Positions 18,636 through 26,713 of a stretch of DNA of 64,000 nt are shown piece after piece (position 1 is the first letter of the stretch; each line of letters opens with the position of its first letter). The notes beneath the pieces are model-generated. The model saw only the letters and a program-made list of their open reading frames with translations, ran no database searches and was not told the origin of the DNA. The stretch spans positions 62,001-126,000 of the forward strand of contig NZ_JACICC010000007.1 in NCBI RefSeq assembly GCF_014195635.1, given 5' to 3'. This DNA comes from Pseudochelatococcus contaminans (GTDB lineage: Bacteria > Pseudomonadota > Alphaproteobacteria > Rhizobiales > Beijerinckiaceae). The position numbers and the translations under genes were made by a program.

Positions 18636-18702
18636 CATGATTCGACCCTCATTTCGGCCGTTGACCAGCAGCGATCACTTCAGCCCAGAGCTAACGTTAT
18701 GC

Positions 18703-18750
18703 AGGCCTTTCGATAGCGCCAGTTCGATAGCGCCAGCTTGTCGAAGGCCT
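18703..18750. repeat. Inverted repeat enclosing a 14-bp tandem duplication
   Basis: TTCGATAGCGCCAG occurs twice in tandem (18709-18722, 18723-18736). The unit is flanked by AGGCCTTTCGA and TCGAAGGCCT, which can form a hairpin with one bulged T. No gene is recognised in the surrounding 18636-18876. Confidence 0.5.
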
Positions 18751-18876
18751 CGCCTATCCATCGTCGGGCACGATCATCTGAGCAACATCTCTGATGATGC
18801 CACGCCGTTCATCCGCCATGGCTTGCCGATGGACCTGTCGTGCCCGAAGGGATAAACTTCCATCGCTGCCAAACGC

Positions 18877-19320
18877 TTACGATTCCTGGTGTGCGTTCTT
18901 GATTACACCTCCTTTCATTGACTTTATCATCTGCCGCCCGTCACCTGATAGCTTCTGAACCACGTCCTCAATCGTTCCCCCTTCAGCCACTATCTCTTGT
19001 ACACGGGGATGCTGCGCCACCAGTCTCGTCAGTTCGGGAGCAAGTTCAGGATATTTGGTTAGGTGCTTTACCAGCGCCTCGGTGAGCACGGCGCGATAGC
19101 CCGCTGAGTCTGGATTGGCTGACAACATCTGCAGTTGAACGGAAGGGTCGGTATTCTGGTCACGAGGTGATGTGAGGCAGGCCCATATCTTCTGGACTTG
19201 CTCCCAGGCACTCTCGCCGGCTTTCTCCGCAAATTTCTTCCCGCCCTCGACAAGATAAGGGGCGAAGGGCGCGGCAATGGTCACAATCGTTGCAGCCAGA
19301 TGATCTACTGCTATTGCCAT
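18877..19320 (-). CDS. Unrecognised 147-residue protein, partner in an AT-rich pair
   Basis: ATG 19320 is supported by AGGAG seven bases upstream. The N-terminus (MAIAVDHLAATIVTIAAPFAPYLVEGGKKFAEKAGESAWEQVQKIWACL) is one or two amphipathic helices with a glycine hinge, a pattern I have seen at the N-terminus of proteins near STAND or NACHT ATPases, but this is only an impression. The C-terminal part is helical, ending in a basic stretch. It follows the 448-residue unrecognised gene on the same strand with a 280-base gap. Confidence 0.55.
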   Translation of the reverse strand: MAIAVDHLAATIVTIAAPFAPYLVEGGKKFAEKAGESAWEQVQKIWACLTSPRDQNTDPSVQLQMLSANPDSAGYRAVLTEALVKHLTKYPELAPELTRLVAQHPRVQEIVAEGGTIEDVVQKLSGDGRQMIKSMKGGVIKNAHQES

Positions 19321-19599
19321 TTTCTTACTCCTGCAAATCAAGATTAGCACGATAGAGGTTAAGAGAGAAAAGTCGCGGCCAGCAGCTCTCTTCCTTCCTC
19401 TAACGGCCTCACCAACGCCTGTAAACTTCCAGAATTCGATCTACCGATAAAAGAGGCTGGATCATGCTGCTCAAGTCCGCAACCGTTAAACTTTGACAGC
19501 CTAGAGAAAACCGGATTGTTTCAATTTAAGAAAATAAAATTATAAAATAAATAAAAAAGATAGCGACATCCGCGTGATGAATCATTAAAAATTTAACAA

Positions 19600-20946
19600 T
19601 TAAATGAAATTCATTTCAAAATTCAAAATAGATGCACTAAGTTGTTTTCTTCCTATGTGCACACTGGATGTCAATTTTCTTATTCTATTGATTTTTCGCA
19701 GAATCTTGGATCTTGGCTTTTTGTAAACTTGCAGTGCGTAGGATATTTCACTTATTAATTCATCCAATTCAGATCTCACACAAGAGTCCAATCCAGAGCA
19801 GAAAACCGATAAATTGTTAGATAAATTTAACAACGAATCCGATATGTCGTCGTATGTTTTATCTTCTTCCATCCTTATAATTTTTTGTCTTACTCCAGTA
19901 ATGGATCCGAAAATCGCAATTATATATTGATTTATACTCTTGTTGCGCTCGTTCTCCTCTTGCGCCTTTTTTTCCTCAGCTAGACGTTTCTCCAGGATTT
20001 TGACAATATTACGACGGGAAACTGTTGATTCAACATAAGCCTCGATCTTTTGGATCTCTGCTGGCAGCATCATATCAACAGCCCGAGACGCCATCGAAGC
20101 AAGATCGACCCCTGAATGCCCGGCAGCGGTTATCTTTAGCGTAGCAAGACTGCGACCGTTTCGTGTTGCGTATTGAGTAAAACGATCAACATCGACCTCA
20201 ATATCTATTGCATCGGCAAGGCGTGGGACCCGCCGCGCCATCACTCTAAATGCGGCTTGTAAACAGTGCGAGTTACTAAGATACATCCGCAGTGCCCGCG
20301 CCGTAATCTTCAAAGATCGGTCGGAGTTGGCTCTGACTATCAACCAAACAGAATAACTTTGACGACTCTGGCCAAAAAATAGCTGAAGCCCATCCATTTT
20401 AATCGGAACAGCGGTCATCTGCCGGGTGAGTTCGCCCGTCCGACCAGATTTCCCTTCGAGAATCAAAATCGGGCTGGAGCTAAATACCGCTGTACGATGC
20501 CCGTAACGGTGAAATATCTCTTTCGTAGTCCGCGATTGAATAATTCCACCAATTCTCTCTGATATCTCAACTAACGACGTCAATTCTCTGACTGGTTTTG
20601 TCTGCTCTATGCGACACGAGTCAAACACATCATCAATAAAATCAAGCGATAGAAAAGGCTGGGATGGAACTACGACGTTCAACTCAACGCGGCCAGTCAC
20701 CGAGTCGATCTTGCAGTAACGGACAGCCTTCGTAGCGTAACCATCAGGACTCAAAAGCTTAATGATACGATGCAGAGAATAATAGTGTCCATCGCCGCCG
20801 GCTGGCATGTAATGACCCAGCCACCGTTTTCGTGCTAAGCCTGCCGACCTCAGATACGGTAATGAACGACCGCGAACGCTTTCTCCATGGAGCGTACTTA
20901 AGTCTACTTCAATCCTGCCGAGGCCACCATTCAAGAATGGTCGCAT
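19600..20946 (-). CDS. Unrecognised 448-residue protein downstream of a tRNA-like RNA
   Basis: No family recognised. The predicted protein is mixed alpha/beta over about 1-290, has a highly charged coiled-coil segment (about 300-330: KILEKRLAEEKKAQEENERNK) and a helical, lysine-rich C-terminus. There is no TROVE, NTPase, nuclease or helicase motif that I can see. The AT content is well above the rest of the window, suggesting recent transfer. The frame is open back to TTG 21000, but ATG 20946 (MRPFLNGGLGRIEVDL) is a more natural start; neither has a strong ribosome site. A permuted tRNA-like structure lies directly upstream on the same strand. Confidence 0.6.
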   Translation of the reverse strand: MRPFLNGGLGRIEVDLSTLHGESVRGRSLPYLRSAGLARKRWLGHYMPAGGDGHYYSLHRIIKLLSPDGYATKAVRYCKIDSVTGRVELNVVVPSQPFLSLDFIDDVFDSCRIEQTKPVRELTSLVEISERIGGIIQSRTTKEIFHRYGHRTAVFSSSPILILEGKSGRTGELTRQMTAVPIKMDGLQLFFGQSRQSYSVWLIVRANSDRSLKITARALRMYLSNSHCLQAAFRVMARRVPRLADAIDIEVDVDRFTQYATRNGRSLATLKITAAGHSGVDLASMASRAVDMMLPAEIQKIEAYVESTVSRRNIVKILEKRLAEEKKAQEENERNKSINQYIIAIFGSITGVRQKIIRMEEDKTYDDISDSLLNLSNNLSVFCSGLDSCVRSELDELISEISYALQVYKKPRSKILRKINRIRKLTSSVHIGRKQLSASILNFEMNFI

Positions 20947-20982
20947 GTCGGAAACTGGAAGAATAAACGATGCTAGCAATGC

Positions 20983-21115
20983 GGGCGTCCTGACAAGCAA
21001 CCAGGACGCCCAATGTGCCGTAGCAGACGCTCTGCCATTGAGCTACTCTCCCATATTGAGCGGGAGAGACAGGGATTGAACCTGCGGCCTTCTGCTCTCT
21101 CGGTACAATCGCGTT
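20983..21115 (-). ncRNA. Circularly permuted tRNA-like RNA (Y RNA/YrlA-like candidate)
   Basis: Read on the minus strand, the 3' half of a tRNA precedes its 5' half. In order: AGCAGA (21096-21091), a variable loop, a T-arm (GCAGG, TTCAATC, CCTGT), CTCTCCC (21068 down), a short loop, GGGAGAG (21052-21046), a D-arm (GCTC, AATGGCA, GAGC) and TCTGCT (21027-21022). The acceptor arms pair 7 of 7, the anticodon stem 6 of 6, the D stem 4 of 4, and the T stem 5 with one G-U. T-loop and D-loop GG are canonical, so a tRNA elbow could form. The acceptor end is closed by a loop and no CCA is encoded. The outer strands continue in an imperfect helix to about 21010-21115. A 10-bp hairpin (20983-20992 with 21002-21011) follows. 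This layout is that of bacterial YrlA RNAs, which mimic tRNA. It is not a tmRNA: it has a D stem and no tag frame. Confidence 0.55.
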
Positions 21116-21405
21116 AGCGAGCCAGTCGTGGTCATTTGCCGCGATCTGACAGCAGCAATGTTGCTTTAAAGAAGAGACGCAGTCAACTGGCAAGTTGTGA
21201 CTGAATGCCGGTTTGCTGGTAACCATCAATGCTTGATGTGGCCCTGGGTTGTGAGTTATCTTTCGGGTCGACAGCCACTGCCGGTCAAACACGCCGCCTA
21301 ACGTCTGCTTTTCGGATGTTCACATAAAAGCAGTCAAACCGCTCACCACCCCTTAATAGCCAAAGTGTTCAAGAGACGCCGTGGTGCAACTGATTGGTGA
21401 TCATG

Positions 21406-21714
21406 TCACTTTCGGTAGAGACGTTCTTCCTCTATGGCCTGTTCCAATATCCGCCGATAACCGACCTTCGTTATCCATTTTGCCCGGGCGAGGTGGCTTT
21501 CCCAGCAGCGACGCGTGCGCACGACATCTGAAACCGGATCGCAGTGTAAGACGATCCGCGCAACTTCAGTCCAGTCGGCATTATCGGCCTGGGCGTCGAG
21601 CAGGCGCAGATAGGTCACGAAATGCTCCTCGTCGTAGATGGTGATATCGGGGCCGCTCAACGCTTCGTCATCAACATCGGGATCGATGTTTGGGCCCGAC
21701 ACGCATCGGTTCAT
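21406..21714 (-). CDS. DUF2285-like ICE-associated protein
   Basis: About 102 residues from ATG 21714. PDITIYDEEHFVTYLRLLDAQADNADWTEVARIVLHCDP, then RRCWESHLARAKWITKVGYRRIL, resembles the DUF2285-type small DNA-binding proteins carried by alphaproteobacterial integrative conjugative elements. An in-frame extension to 21981 looks non-native. It sits near a broken ICE-type DNA methyltransferase, so it is probably part of a degraded integrative element. Confidence 0.55.
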   Translation of the reverse strand: MNRCVSGPNIDPDVDDEALSGPDITIYDEEHFVTYLRLLDAQADNADWTEVARIVLHCDPVSDVVRTRRCWESHLARAKWITKVGYRRILEQAIEEERLYRK

Positions 21715-22062
21715 TCCCCTGTTGGTCGGGATGGTGCCGGCGGTACGCCCCCGCAAACCATCCTTGTTACCCTGGTGATCGGGGAGTTCGAAACCGCTGT
21801 TACACGGCCCCATGGCCTTTAGCTCGGAAAGCCTGTTGTATACGCCACAGGCTCCCCGACCACAGGTTAAGAACTTAGGGCTCCGCCCTCGGCGCACTTC
21901 AAGAGGCTTACGCCCGGCTTCCTCCACGCGCGAGCGCGCTCCGTGCAGCCGGTTCCCCGCGAAGCCTCCTTCCGTTTGCACACCCGCTGCTCGCCGCGAG
22001 GCAGGGTTTCAGACGCGTCCAGAAGGGCAGTCGAAACCCATGCCAGACGAAAGGAACGAGCC

Positions 22063-22395
22063 ATGACCGGCAACGCAAACACCCCCCGCAACGTGATCCT
22101 CAACGCCGACTGCATCGAGGCGATGCGGTCTTTCGACCGGGGGGCGGTCGATTTCATCCTGACCGACCCGCCCTATGTGACAACTTCCGCGACCGGCAGG
22201 GCCGCACCGTTGCCAATGACGACAACGGCCGCTGGCTTCGCCCGGCCTTCAACCAGATGCACCGGGTTTTGAAGGATGGCGGCTTTGCCGTTTCCTTCTA
22301 TGGCTGGAACAAGGTCGATCTGTTCATGGATGCATGGAAGGCGGCAGGCTTCAGGGTGACAGCCGGCCTCATCGTCTATCCAAGGTCCGCTTCAG
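22063..22395 (+). pseudogene. DNA methyltransferase (DPPY type), frameshifted and truncated
   Basis: Reads VILNADCIEAMRSFDRGAVDFILTDPPYV, the catalytic DPPY motif of N4/N6 amino-methyltransferases. A missing base near 22183 shifts the frame; restoring it gives a run through NDDNGRWLRPAFNQMHRVLKDGGFAVSFYGW and NKVDLFMDAWKAAGF. After about 22385 the sequence becomes unrelated and the C-terminal target-recognition and SAM-binding parts are gone. Such orphan methyltransferases are common on integrative elements. Confidence 0.7.
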
Positions 22396-22476
22396 TCATT
22401 AAAGCATTTCCAAACAAAGCGGATACCGCTTTGCTTGGAAGCGCGTAAAACCAGTAAGATAGAGCAATTCCCAATC

Positions 22477-22983
22477 TCACGCCGAGAACGGGTCTTTGTC
22501 GAGCGCCTTTTTGGTGGCATCGAGGTACGAGTTCATCCACGCCAACCACGTATTGGTCGCGAAGTCGTAGAGCGGCTCGACGGTCTCGGCACTTCGTGCG
22601 CGGAACTGGTAGTAGAATTTAACAAGCGTGCGCGGCCCCACAGGGCGGAACAAAAATTGGTTGACGGCTAAATCAGCCAGCTCATTTAGCTCCCATGAAA
22701 AGTCGGTGAGTTGGTAGTCGAAAACATATGGTCGTTGGAAGAAGTTAATTTGTTCGCGGGCACTCTTGTCACCAAAATGCACGGTCCTAAACGCGCCGGG
22801 TTGGCCCCACGGACCTTGATGCACCTCATAGCCGGTAACCGCCGGCTCTCCTTTCAAGAACTTGGTAATTACATCTTCCGCGACAGTAAAATCGAACACG
22901 CGCTCGATACTGTTCTCGACTGTCGCACTGACAGCGCATACAACATTGCGATTGACTCCTGCATCGACAAGTAGCTGACTCAT
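22477..22983 (-). CDS. SRPBCC-family protein (polyketide cyclase-like)
   Basis: 168 residues. The order of elements (VSATVENSIERVFDFTVAEDVITKFL, then a central beta region WGQPGAFRTVHFGD, and a long C-terminal helix YDFATNTWLAWMNSYLDATKKAL) fits the START/SRPBCC helix-grip fold, which holds hydrophobic ligands. Function is unknown. It follows an aldehyde dehydrogenase remnant and a GMC oxidoreductase on the same strand, so it may have belonged to a small oxidation pathway. Confidence 0.65.
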   Translation of the reverse strand: MSQLLVDAGVNRNVVCAVSATVENSIERVFDFTVAEDVITKFLKGEPAVTGYEVHQGPWGQPGAFRTVHFGDKSAREQINFFQRPYVFDYQLTDFSWELNELADLAVNQFLFRPVGPRTLVKFYYQFRARSAETVEPLYDFATNTWLAWMNSYLDATKKALDKDPFSA

Positions 22984-23013
22984 ATTTTCATCCTTTCTTC
23001 ATTCCTGGTTCGG

Positions 23014-23181
23014 CTAGAGCATTTTGAGGCGACCCAGGTCGGAGTGCTTGGTGCCGCCCTCCTCGATGTCCTCGCTCAGCGCAGCCCATTCGTTGATCCA
23101 AACCAGACCCGCCTCGACCTTCGGCGCGATGCGGAGCGCTTTGCCGATGTCACGCGTCCAGATACTGGGTGCTGGCTGGTA
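23014..23181 (-). pseudogene. Aldehyde dehydrogenase C-terminal remnant
   Basis: About 55 codons read WTRDIGKALRIAPKVEAGLVWINEWAALSEDIEEGGTKHSDLGRLKML and stop at 23014. This is the end of an aldehyde dehydrogenase (the 'VWTRD..A......aG.vWvN' and 'GG.K.SG.G' pattern). The catalytic domain is absent. It lies between the GMC oxidoreductase and the SRPBCC gene, consistent with a former alcohol-to-aldehyde-to-acid operon. Confidence 0.65.
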
Positions 23182-23265
23182 CTGGCTTTCATCAGTAGCT
23201 CTTTGGATTTCATGTTGAGAAATTGGGAGCGCCCTCGGGCAGCGCCGGGGGATTAGCGAGTGCGG

Positions 23266-24843
23266 TCAGGCGCGCAGCCGGGCTGAGATGCGCTCTGCGA
23301 TCATGATCGTGGTCACGTTAGTCGGCACTGATGGCACGTCGGGGATGATCGACGCGTCGACAACGTGGAGCCCGGTGACACCGCGGACCTTGCCCCATGC
23401 ATCGACGACTGCCGATGGATCGCCGTCGCGTCCCATCGGCACGGTCGAGGTCGGATGCGCGTAGGTCTGGACGTTGGCCCGCAGGAACTCTCGCAGCTGC
23501 GCTTCTGCGTTCGGAACCTTGGGCGTGATGTCGGCCGCGACCATGCCAGCGAAAGGCTCGCTCTCTCCGATCGCCTCCGCAAGCCGAACGACATCAACCA
23601 TGCGATCAAGGTCGCGAGGATCGTCAAGGAAGTTGTAATGGATGCGCGGTGCGGCCCGTGGATCCTTCGATGAGAGCCGGAAAGAGCCCACTGAATGCGG
23701 CAGCACGACGGCTGAAGCGAGCACGATGGCGCCGCCAGTGGGGCTATTTCTTCCGTCGAAAAAGTGCGTCGCGGAGATCTGGAGGTCGAGATCCCCATCG
23801 GCGGCTGCCTTGGACCCGGTCCATGCAAGCGCTCCGGCGGCGGGCGTCATGGACTTATATTCGTCTTTGAGCGCGTAGACGTGATAGTAGATCGGGTGAT
23901 CCTGAAGCCTCTCTCCGACAGGAAGATCCACTACCACCGGGATGTTCAGTTCGCGCAGGTGAGCCGATGGCCCGATCCCCGAGCGTATCAGGATCGCTGC
24001 ACTGCCAAAAGTGCCGGAAGAAAGGATGACCTCGCCTCCCGATAAAACTTCGCCCGATACGAGCCGAACACCGGCGATGCGCTTGCCTTCGATCACCAGC
24101 CGATCAACCTCGGTGCCGGGTCGGATCTCCAGGTTGGGGCGCGCACGCACCTCGTCCGTGAGATAAACGATACCAGTGTTCATCCGCACGCCGTCCACGA
24201 CGTTAAGGGAATAGGGTCCAGCTCCGTCTGCGGCGTCGCTATTGAAGTCCTCAACCGCAGCCAGACCATTGGTGCGGGATGCTTCCACGAAGGCCCGCGA
24301 CGACGGCGAAAGTTCGTCCATCAATCGCTTGCGGATCGGAAGGGGTCCATTGCGCCCATGCCAGTGCGCGTCGCCCGTGGGCGTGTTCTCCAGTGCCTTG
24401 TAGGTCGACAGCACCTCGTCGAATGACCATCCTTGGATCCCGCGCGCGGTCCAGCGCGCGAAGTCGGACGGTCGGGCACGGATCGCGACCGTGCCGTTGA
24501 CCGCAGAACTGCCGCCAATCACCTTACCGCGCGGGGTCGAGATATCGTGCCCGAGCTTCTGCTTGTCGTCGCTAACGTATTTCCAGTCGAAGTCGGGAGT
24601 GCCGACGATGCCAGCGTCGGTCAGGCTGGAGGGATAGGTATTCGGTGTGAAGTTTGAGCCTGCCTCAACGAGCAACACCCGCCGTGAAGGATCTTCGCTC
24701 AAGCGGGCGGCGAGAACGGCTCCGGCGGATCCCCCACCAACGATGATGACCGCCGGCCTCTGATTAGTGCTGCCTGCACGTGCGCTACTCAATGCCTCTG
24801 GCGTATCTTCAGCGGATAAATGCGTTTCCTTCGTCCAGCTCAT
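23266..24843 (-). CDS. GMC-family FAD oxidoreductase (alcohol/choline dehydrogenase-like)
   Basis: 525 residues from ATG 24843, chosen for AGGGAG five bases upstream. The N-terminal FAD motif is VIIVGGGSAGAVLAARLSED with the following VLLVEAG. GKVIGGSSAVNGTVAIRA is the GMC signature 1; SGTFGSAAILIRSGIGP is signature 2. The C-terminal active-site region includes HPTSTVPMG and VVDASIIPDVPSVPTN. Enzymes of this group oxidise primary alcohols to aldehydes. The divergent LysR-type gene at 25067 probably controls it. Confidence 0.85.
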   Translation of the reverse strand: MSWTKETHLSAEDTPEALSSARAGSTNQRPAVIIVGGGSAGAVLAARLSEDPSRRVLLVEAGSNFTPNTYPSSLTDAGIVGTPDFDWKYVSDDKQKLGHDISTPRGKVIGGSSAVNGTVAIRARPSDFARWTARGIQGWSFDEVLSTYKALENTPTGDAHWHGRNGPLPIRKRLMDELSPSSRAFVEASRTNGLAAVEDFNSDAADGAGPYSLNVVDGVRMNTGIVYLTDEVRARPNLEIRPGTEVDRLVIEGKRIAGVRLVSGEVLSGGEVILSSGTFGSAAILIRSGIGPSAHLRELNIPVVVDLPVGERLQDHPIYYHVYALKDEYKSMTPAAGALAWTGSKAAADGDLDLQISATHFFDGRNSPTGGAIVLASAVVLPHSVGSFRLSSKDPRAAPRIHYNFLDDPRDLDRMVDVVRLAEAIGESEPFAGMVAADITPKVPNAEAQLREFLRANVQTYAHPTSTVPMGRDGDPSAVVDAWGKVRGVTGLHVVDASIIPDVPSVPTNVTTIMIAERISARLRA

Positions 24844-25066
24844 GATGTCTCCCTGTCGAAGCAACCGGGCCGCATTCTAAAGAGTGACCGGAAGCCGCAG
24901 AGGCAAGATGCAGCTTTGCCATCATCCCAGAAAGACGGTCATTTTCAAACGTTGCGTCCAATGGTATGGACGAAGAACGACTATTCGGGATGGAAGGTTT
25001 GTTGCAGCCTTGGATGTTTAAGAAATCTGGCAAGGACAATGATCTCTAATTAACCGGATATGATAC

Positions 25067-26023
25067 ATGCGTAATTTAAACGACTTCCTTCTATTCGTGC
25101 AGGTTGTTGAAAGAGGTGGATTTACTGCTGCGAGTCGCGCTCTCAAAATCCCGAAGTCGACGCTCAGTCATCGGGTAATGCATCTCGAAACTGAACTTGG
25201 AGTACGCCTGCTAACGCGATCGTCTCGCTATGTTGGACTGACCGATGTTGGTCGGGATTTCTATCGTCATGCGGTTGCGATGCTGCGCGAGGCTGAAATG
25301 GCGGAGACTGTGGTTCGTCAACGAATTTCTGAACCAATTGGGGTGGTGCGGTGCACGGCATCTATCGCAACAACGCAGTTTGCGCTGGCCTCTATCATCA
25401 CAGATTTTTTGTTGAAGTTTCCGAAAGTCGATATTGTCTGCCATTCAACAAACAGGGACGTCGACATCGTAAGCGAAAACTTCGATGTCGCTGTCCGGGC
25501 ACACTCCGATCCGCTCCCAGATTCGAACCTGGTGCAGCGATCGCTCGTGACTATGGAGTGGCATCTGTTCGGTGGAACGACCTACCTTGAGCGCTATGGA
25601 GAGCCAACCACGCCGCACGATTTACAAGCACATTCTGCTTTGTTGATGTCGCGTTCTTCTGCCCCGGCGGCTTGGCACCTTCGTCATGTACGGGATGCAC
25701 GTGCTGAGTACAGTGCTCCGATATCACCGAGAATCGCAAGCAACGACATGTTGAGCCTTCAGAGGGCCGCCATCATGGGCTTAGGCATCGTTGCGCTACC
25801 AAGCTACGTGTGCCATGAGGCGGTGCAGTCAGGAACACTGCGCCGCGTTTTACCTGAATGGACGGCCGGTGTCGGAAGTATGACCGCGCTTTTCCCTTCC
25901 CGCCAAGGATTACTGCCGTCTGTGCGCGCGTTTCTCGATCATCTGATTGCGGAGGTTCCGAAGCTTGCCTTAGATAATACGGGAGCCCAAAAATTCATTT
26001 CCAACGCAATGAGCACTAACTAG
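25067..26023 (+). CDS. LysR-family transcriptional regulator
   Basis: 318 residues. N-terminal HTH (DFLLFVQVVERGGFTAASRALKIPKSTLSHRVMHLETELG, followed by RLLTRSSRYVGLT) and a C-terminal periplasmic-binding-like effector domain (about 90-300). It is divergent from the GMC oxidoreductase with a 220-base shared upstream region, the classic arrangement for a LysR regulator and its target. It is closest in pattern to the group lacking a close metabolic assignment. Confidence 0.85.
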   Translation: MRNLNDFLLFVQVVERGGFTAASRALKIPKSTLSHRVMHLETELGVRLLTRSSRYVGLTDVGRDFYRHAVAMLREAEMAETVVRQRISEPIGVVRCTASIATTQFALASIITDFLLKFPKVDIVCHSTNRDVDIVSENFDVAVRAHSDPLPDSNLVQRSLVTMEWHLFGGTTYLERYGEPTTPHDLQAHSALLMSRSSAPAAWHLRHVRDARAEYSAPISPRIASNDMLSLQRAAIMGLGIVALPSYVCHEAVQSGTLRRVLPEWTAGVGSMTALFPSRQGLLPSVRAFLDHLIAEVPKLALDNTGAQKFISNAMSTN

Positions 26024-26177
26024 AGCACGCCCACTTAAAACCGTGGCGCTTGCGGCTTTTTAATCAGCCGCAACACTGGCAATTTGCGTATCGTTACTGG
26101 ATGCGGAAGTTGGCTTTTAGCACGAGGGCTGCCGTTGTGTTATGAATTCATTGAAATCATAACTATCTTCTATTCAA

Positions 26178-26402
26178 ATGGATGTTGCAGCAGCCTTGCG
26201 CGCTTTCGTGCGCACCGTCGAACGAGGTTCAGTTGCGGCAGCAGCCCGTGATTTGGCCATTTCTCAGCCGGCGGTGACCAAACTTCTTCGTAATCTGGAG
26301 CGTCATGTGAGCGCGCGCCCGTTGGAGCGCGCGTCGCGCATTGTCCGACCGACACCACAGGGTCTGGCGCTTTACGATGCCAGCCGTGAAGCGCCTGCAC
26401 GG
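26178..26402 (+). pseudogene. LysR regulator N-terminus, cut by an IS3-type end
   Basis: Codes for the HTH of a LysR protein (LRAFVRTVERGSVAAAARDLAISQPAVTKLLRNLERHVS, then RIVRPTPQGLALYDASRE). Immediately afterwards, at 26403, comes the TGACCTGTCACTGACTTTTC sequence that marks the end of an IS3-family element also present at 16681. So the gene was truncated by that element and lacks its effector domain. Confidence 0.75.
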
Positions 26403-26520
26403 TGACCTGTCACTGACTTTTCATCCAGCGGCGATGAGAGTTTCGTCCGTTTTTGCTACGCCGTTGGGGGCCGGTTGCGGTGATCGTCTTGGCGAAGTCC
26501 GCCGGGAAACGTTGTTCTTG
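26403..26520 (-). mobile_element. End fragment of an IS3-family element (second copy)
   Basis: Aligns by eye with 16681-16790: the same end (TGACCT..CACTGA..TTTTCATCC), then CGATnAGAGT, then the codons of the transposase C-terminus in degraded form (GTTGCGGTGATCG, GCGAAGTCCGCCGG). Only about 110 bases remain before the cas promoter region. Confidence 0.65.
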
Positions 26521-26571
26521 AGGCCGAGCATCGTGCGTCGATTTTTCTGGCGTGATTGCGGAGATGCTGAT

Positions 26572-26607
26572 CATCGGCAAGTGTTGAATCATCGTCAAGT
26601 ATTGAAT
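26572..26607. repeat. Two 18-bp tandem repeats ahead of cas3
   Basis: CATCGGCAAGTGTTGAAT (26572-26589) and CATCGTCAAGTATTGAAT (26590-26607) differ at two positions. Each ends in TTGAAT; the second copy supplies the -35 element of the cas promoter. It could be a duplicated regulator half-site. Confidence 0.6.
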
Positions 26608-26630
26608 TTCGAGTATTGCTTTCTTATAAT
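26602..26630 (+). promoter_or_regulatory. Sigma-70-type promoter for the cas operon
   Basis: TTGAAT (26602-26607), a 17-base spacer and a perfect TATAAT (26625-26630) lie on the coding strand 80 bases before the cas3 ATG. Transcription would start near 26637. No other good promoter is seen before cas3. Confidence 0.65.
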
Positions 26631-26713
26631 GCAGGGAATAAGTATTTTCGCTGATTGTCATATTTGGGAAAGAGTTTTGCGCAAGGATACAGGCCGCCAA
26701 TTCGGATGGAAAC

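Noticed and set aside
21022-21096. Interpretation as a two-piece tmRNA
   Set aside because: Permuted tmRNA is known in alphaproteobacteria, but this RNA has a full D stem, lacks the G-U acceptor pair and has no tag reading frame nearby.
21022-21096. Interpretation as an ordinary tRNA gene
   Set aside because: The 3' half precedes the 5' half and the acceptor strands are joined by a short loop, so it cannot be a standard linear tRNA.
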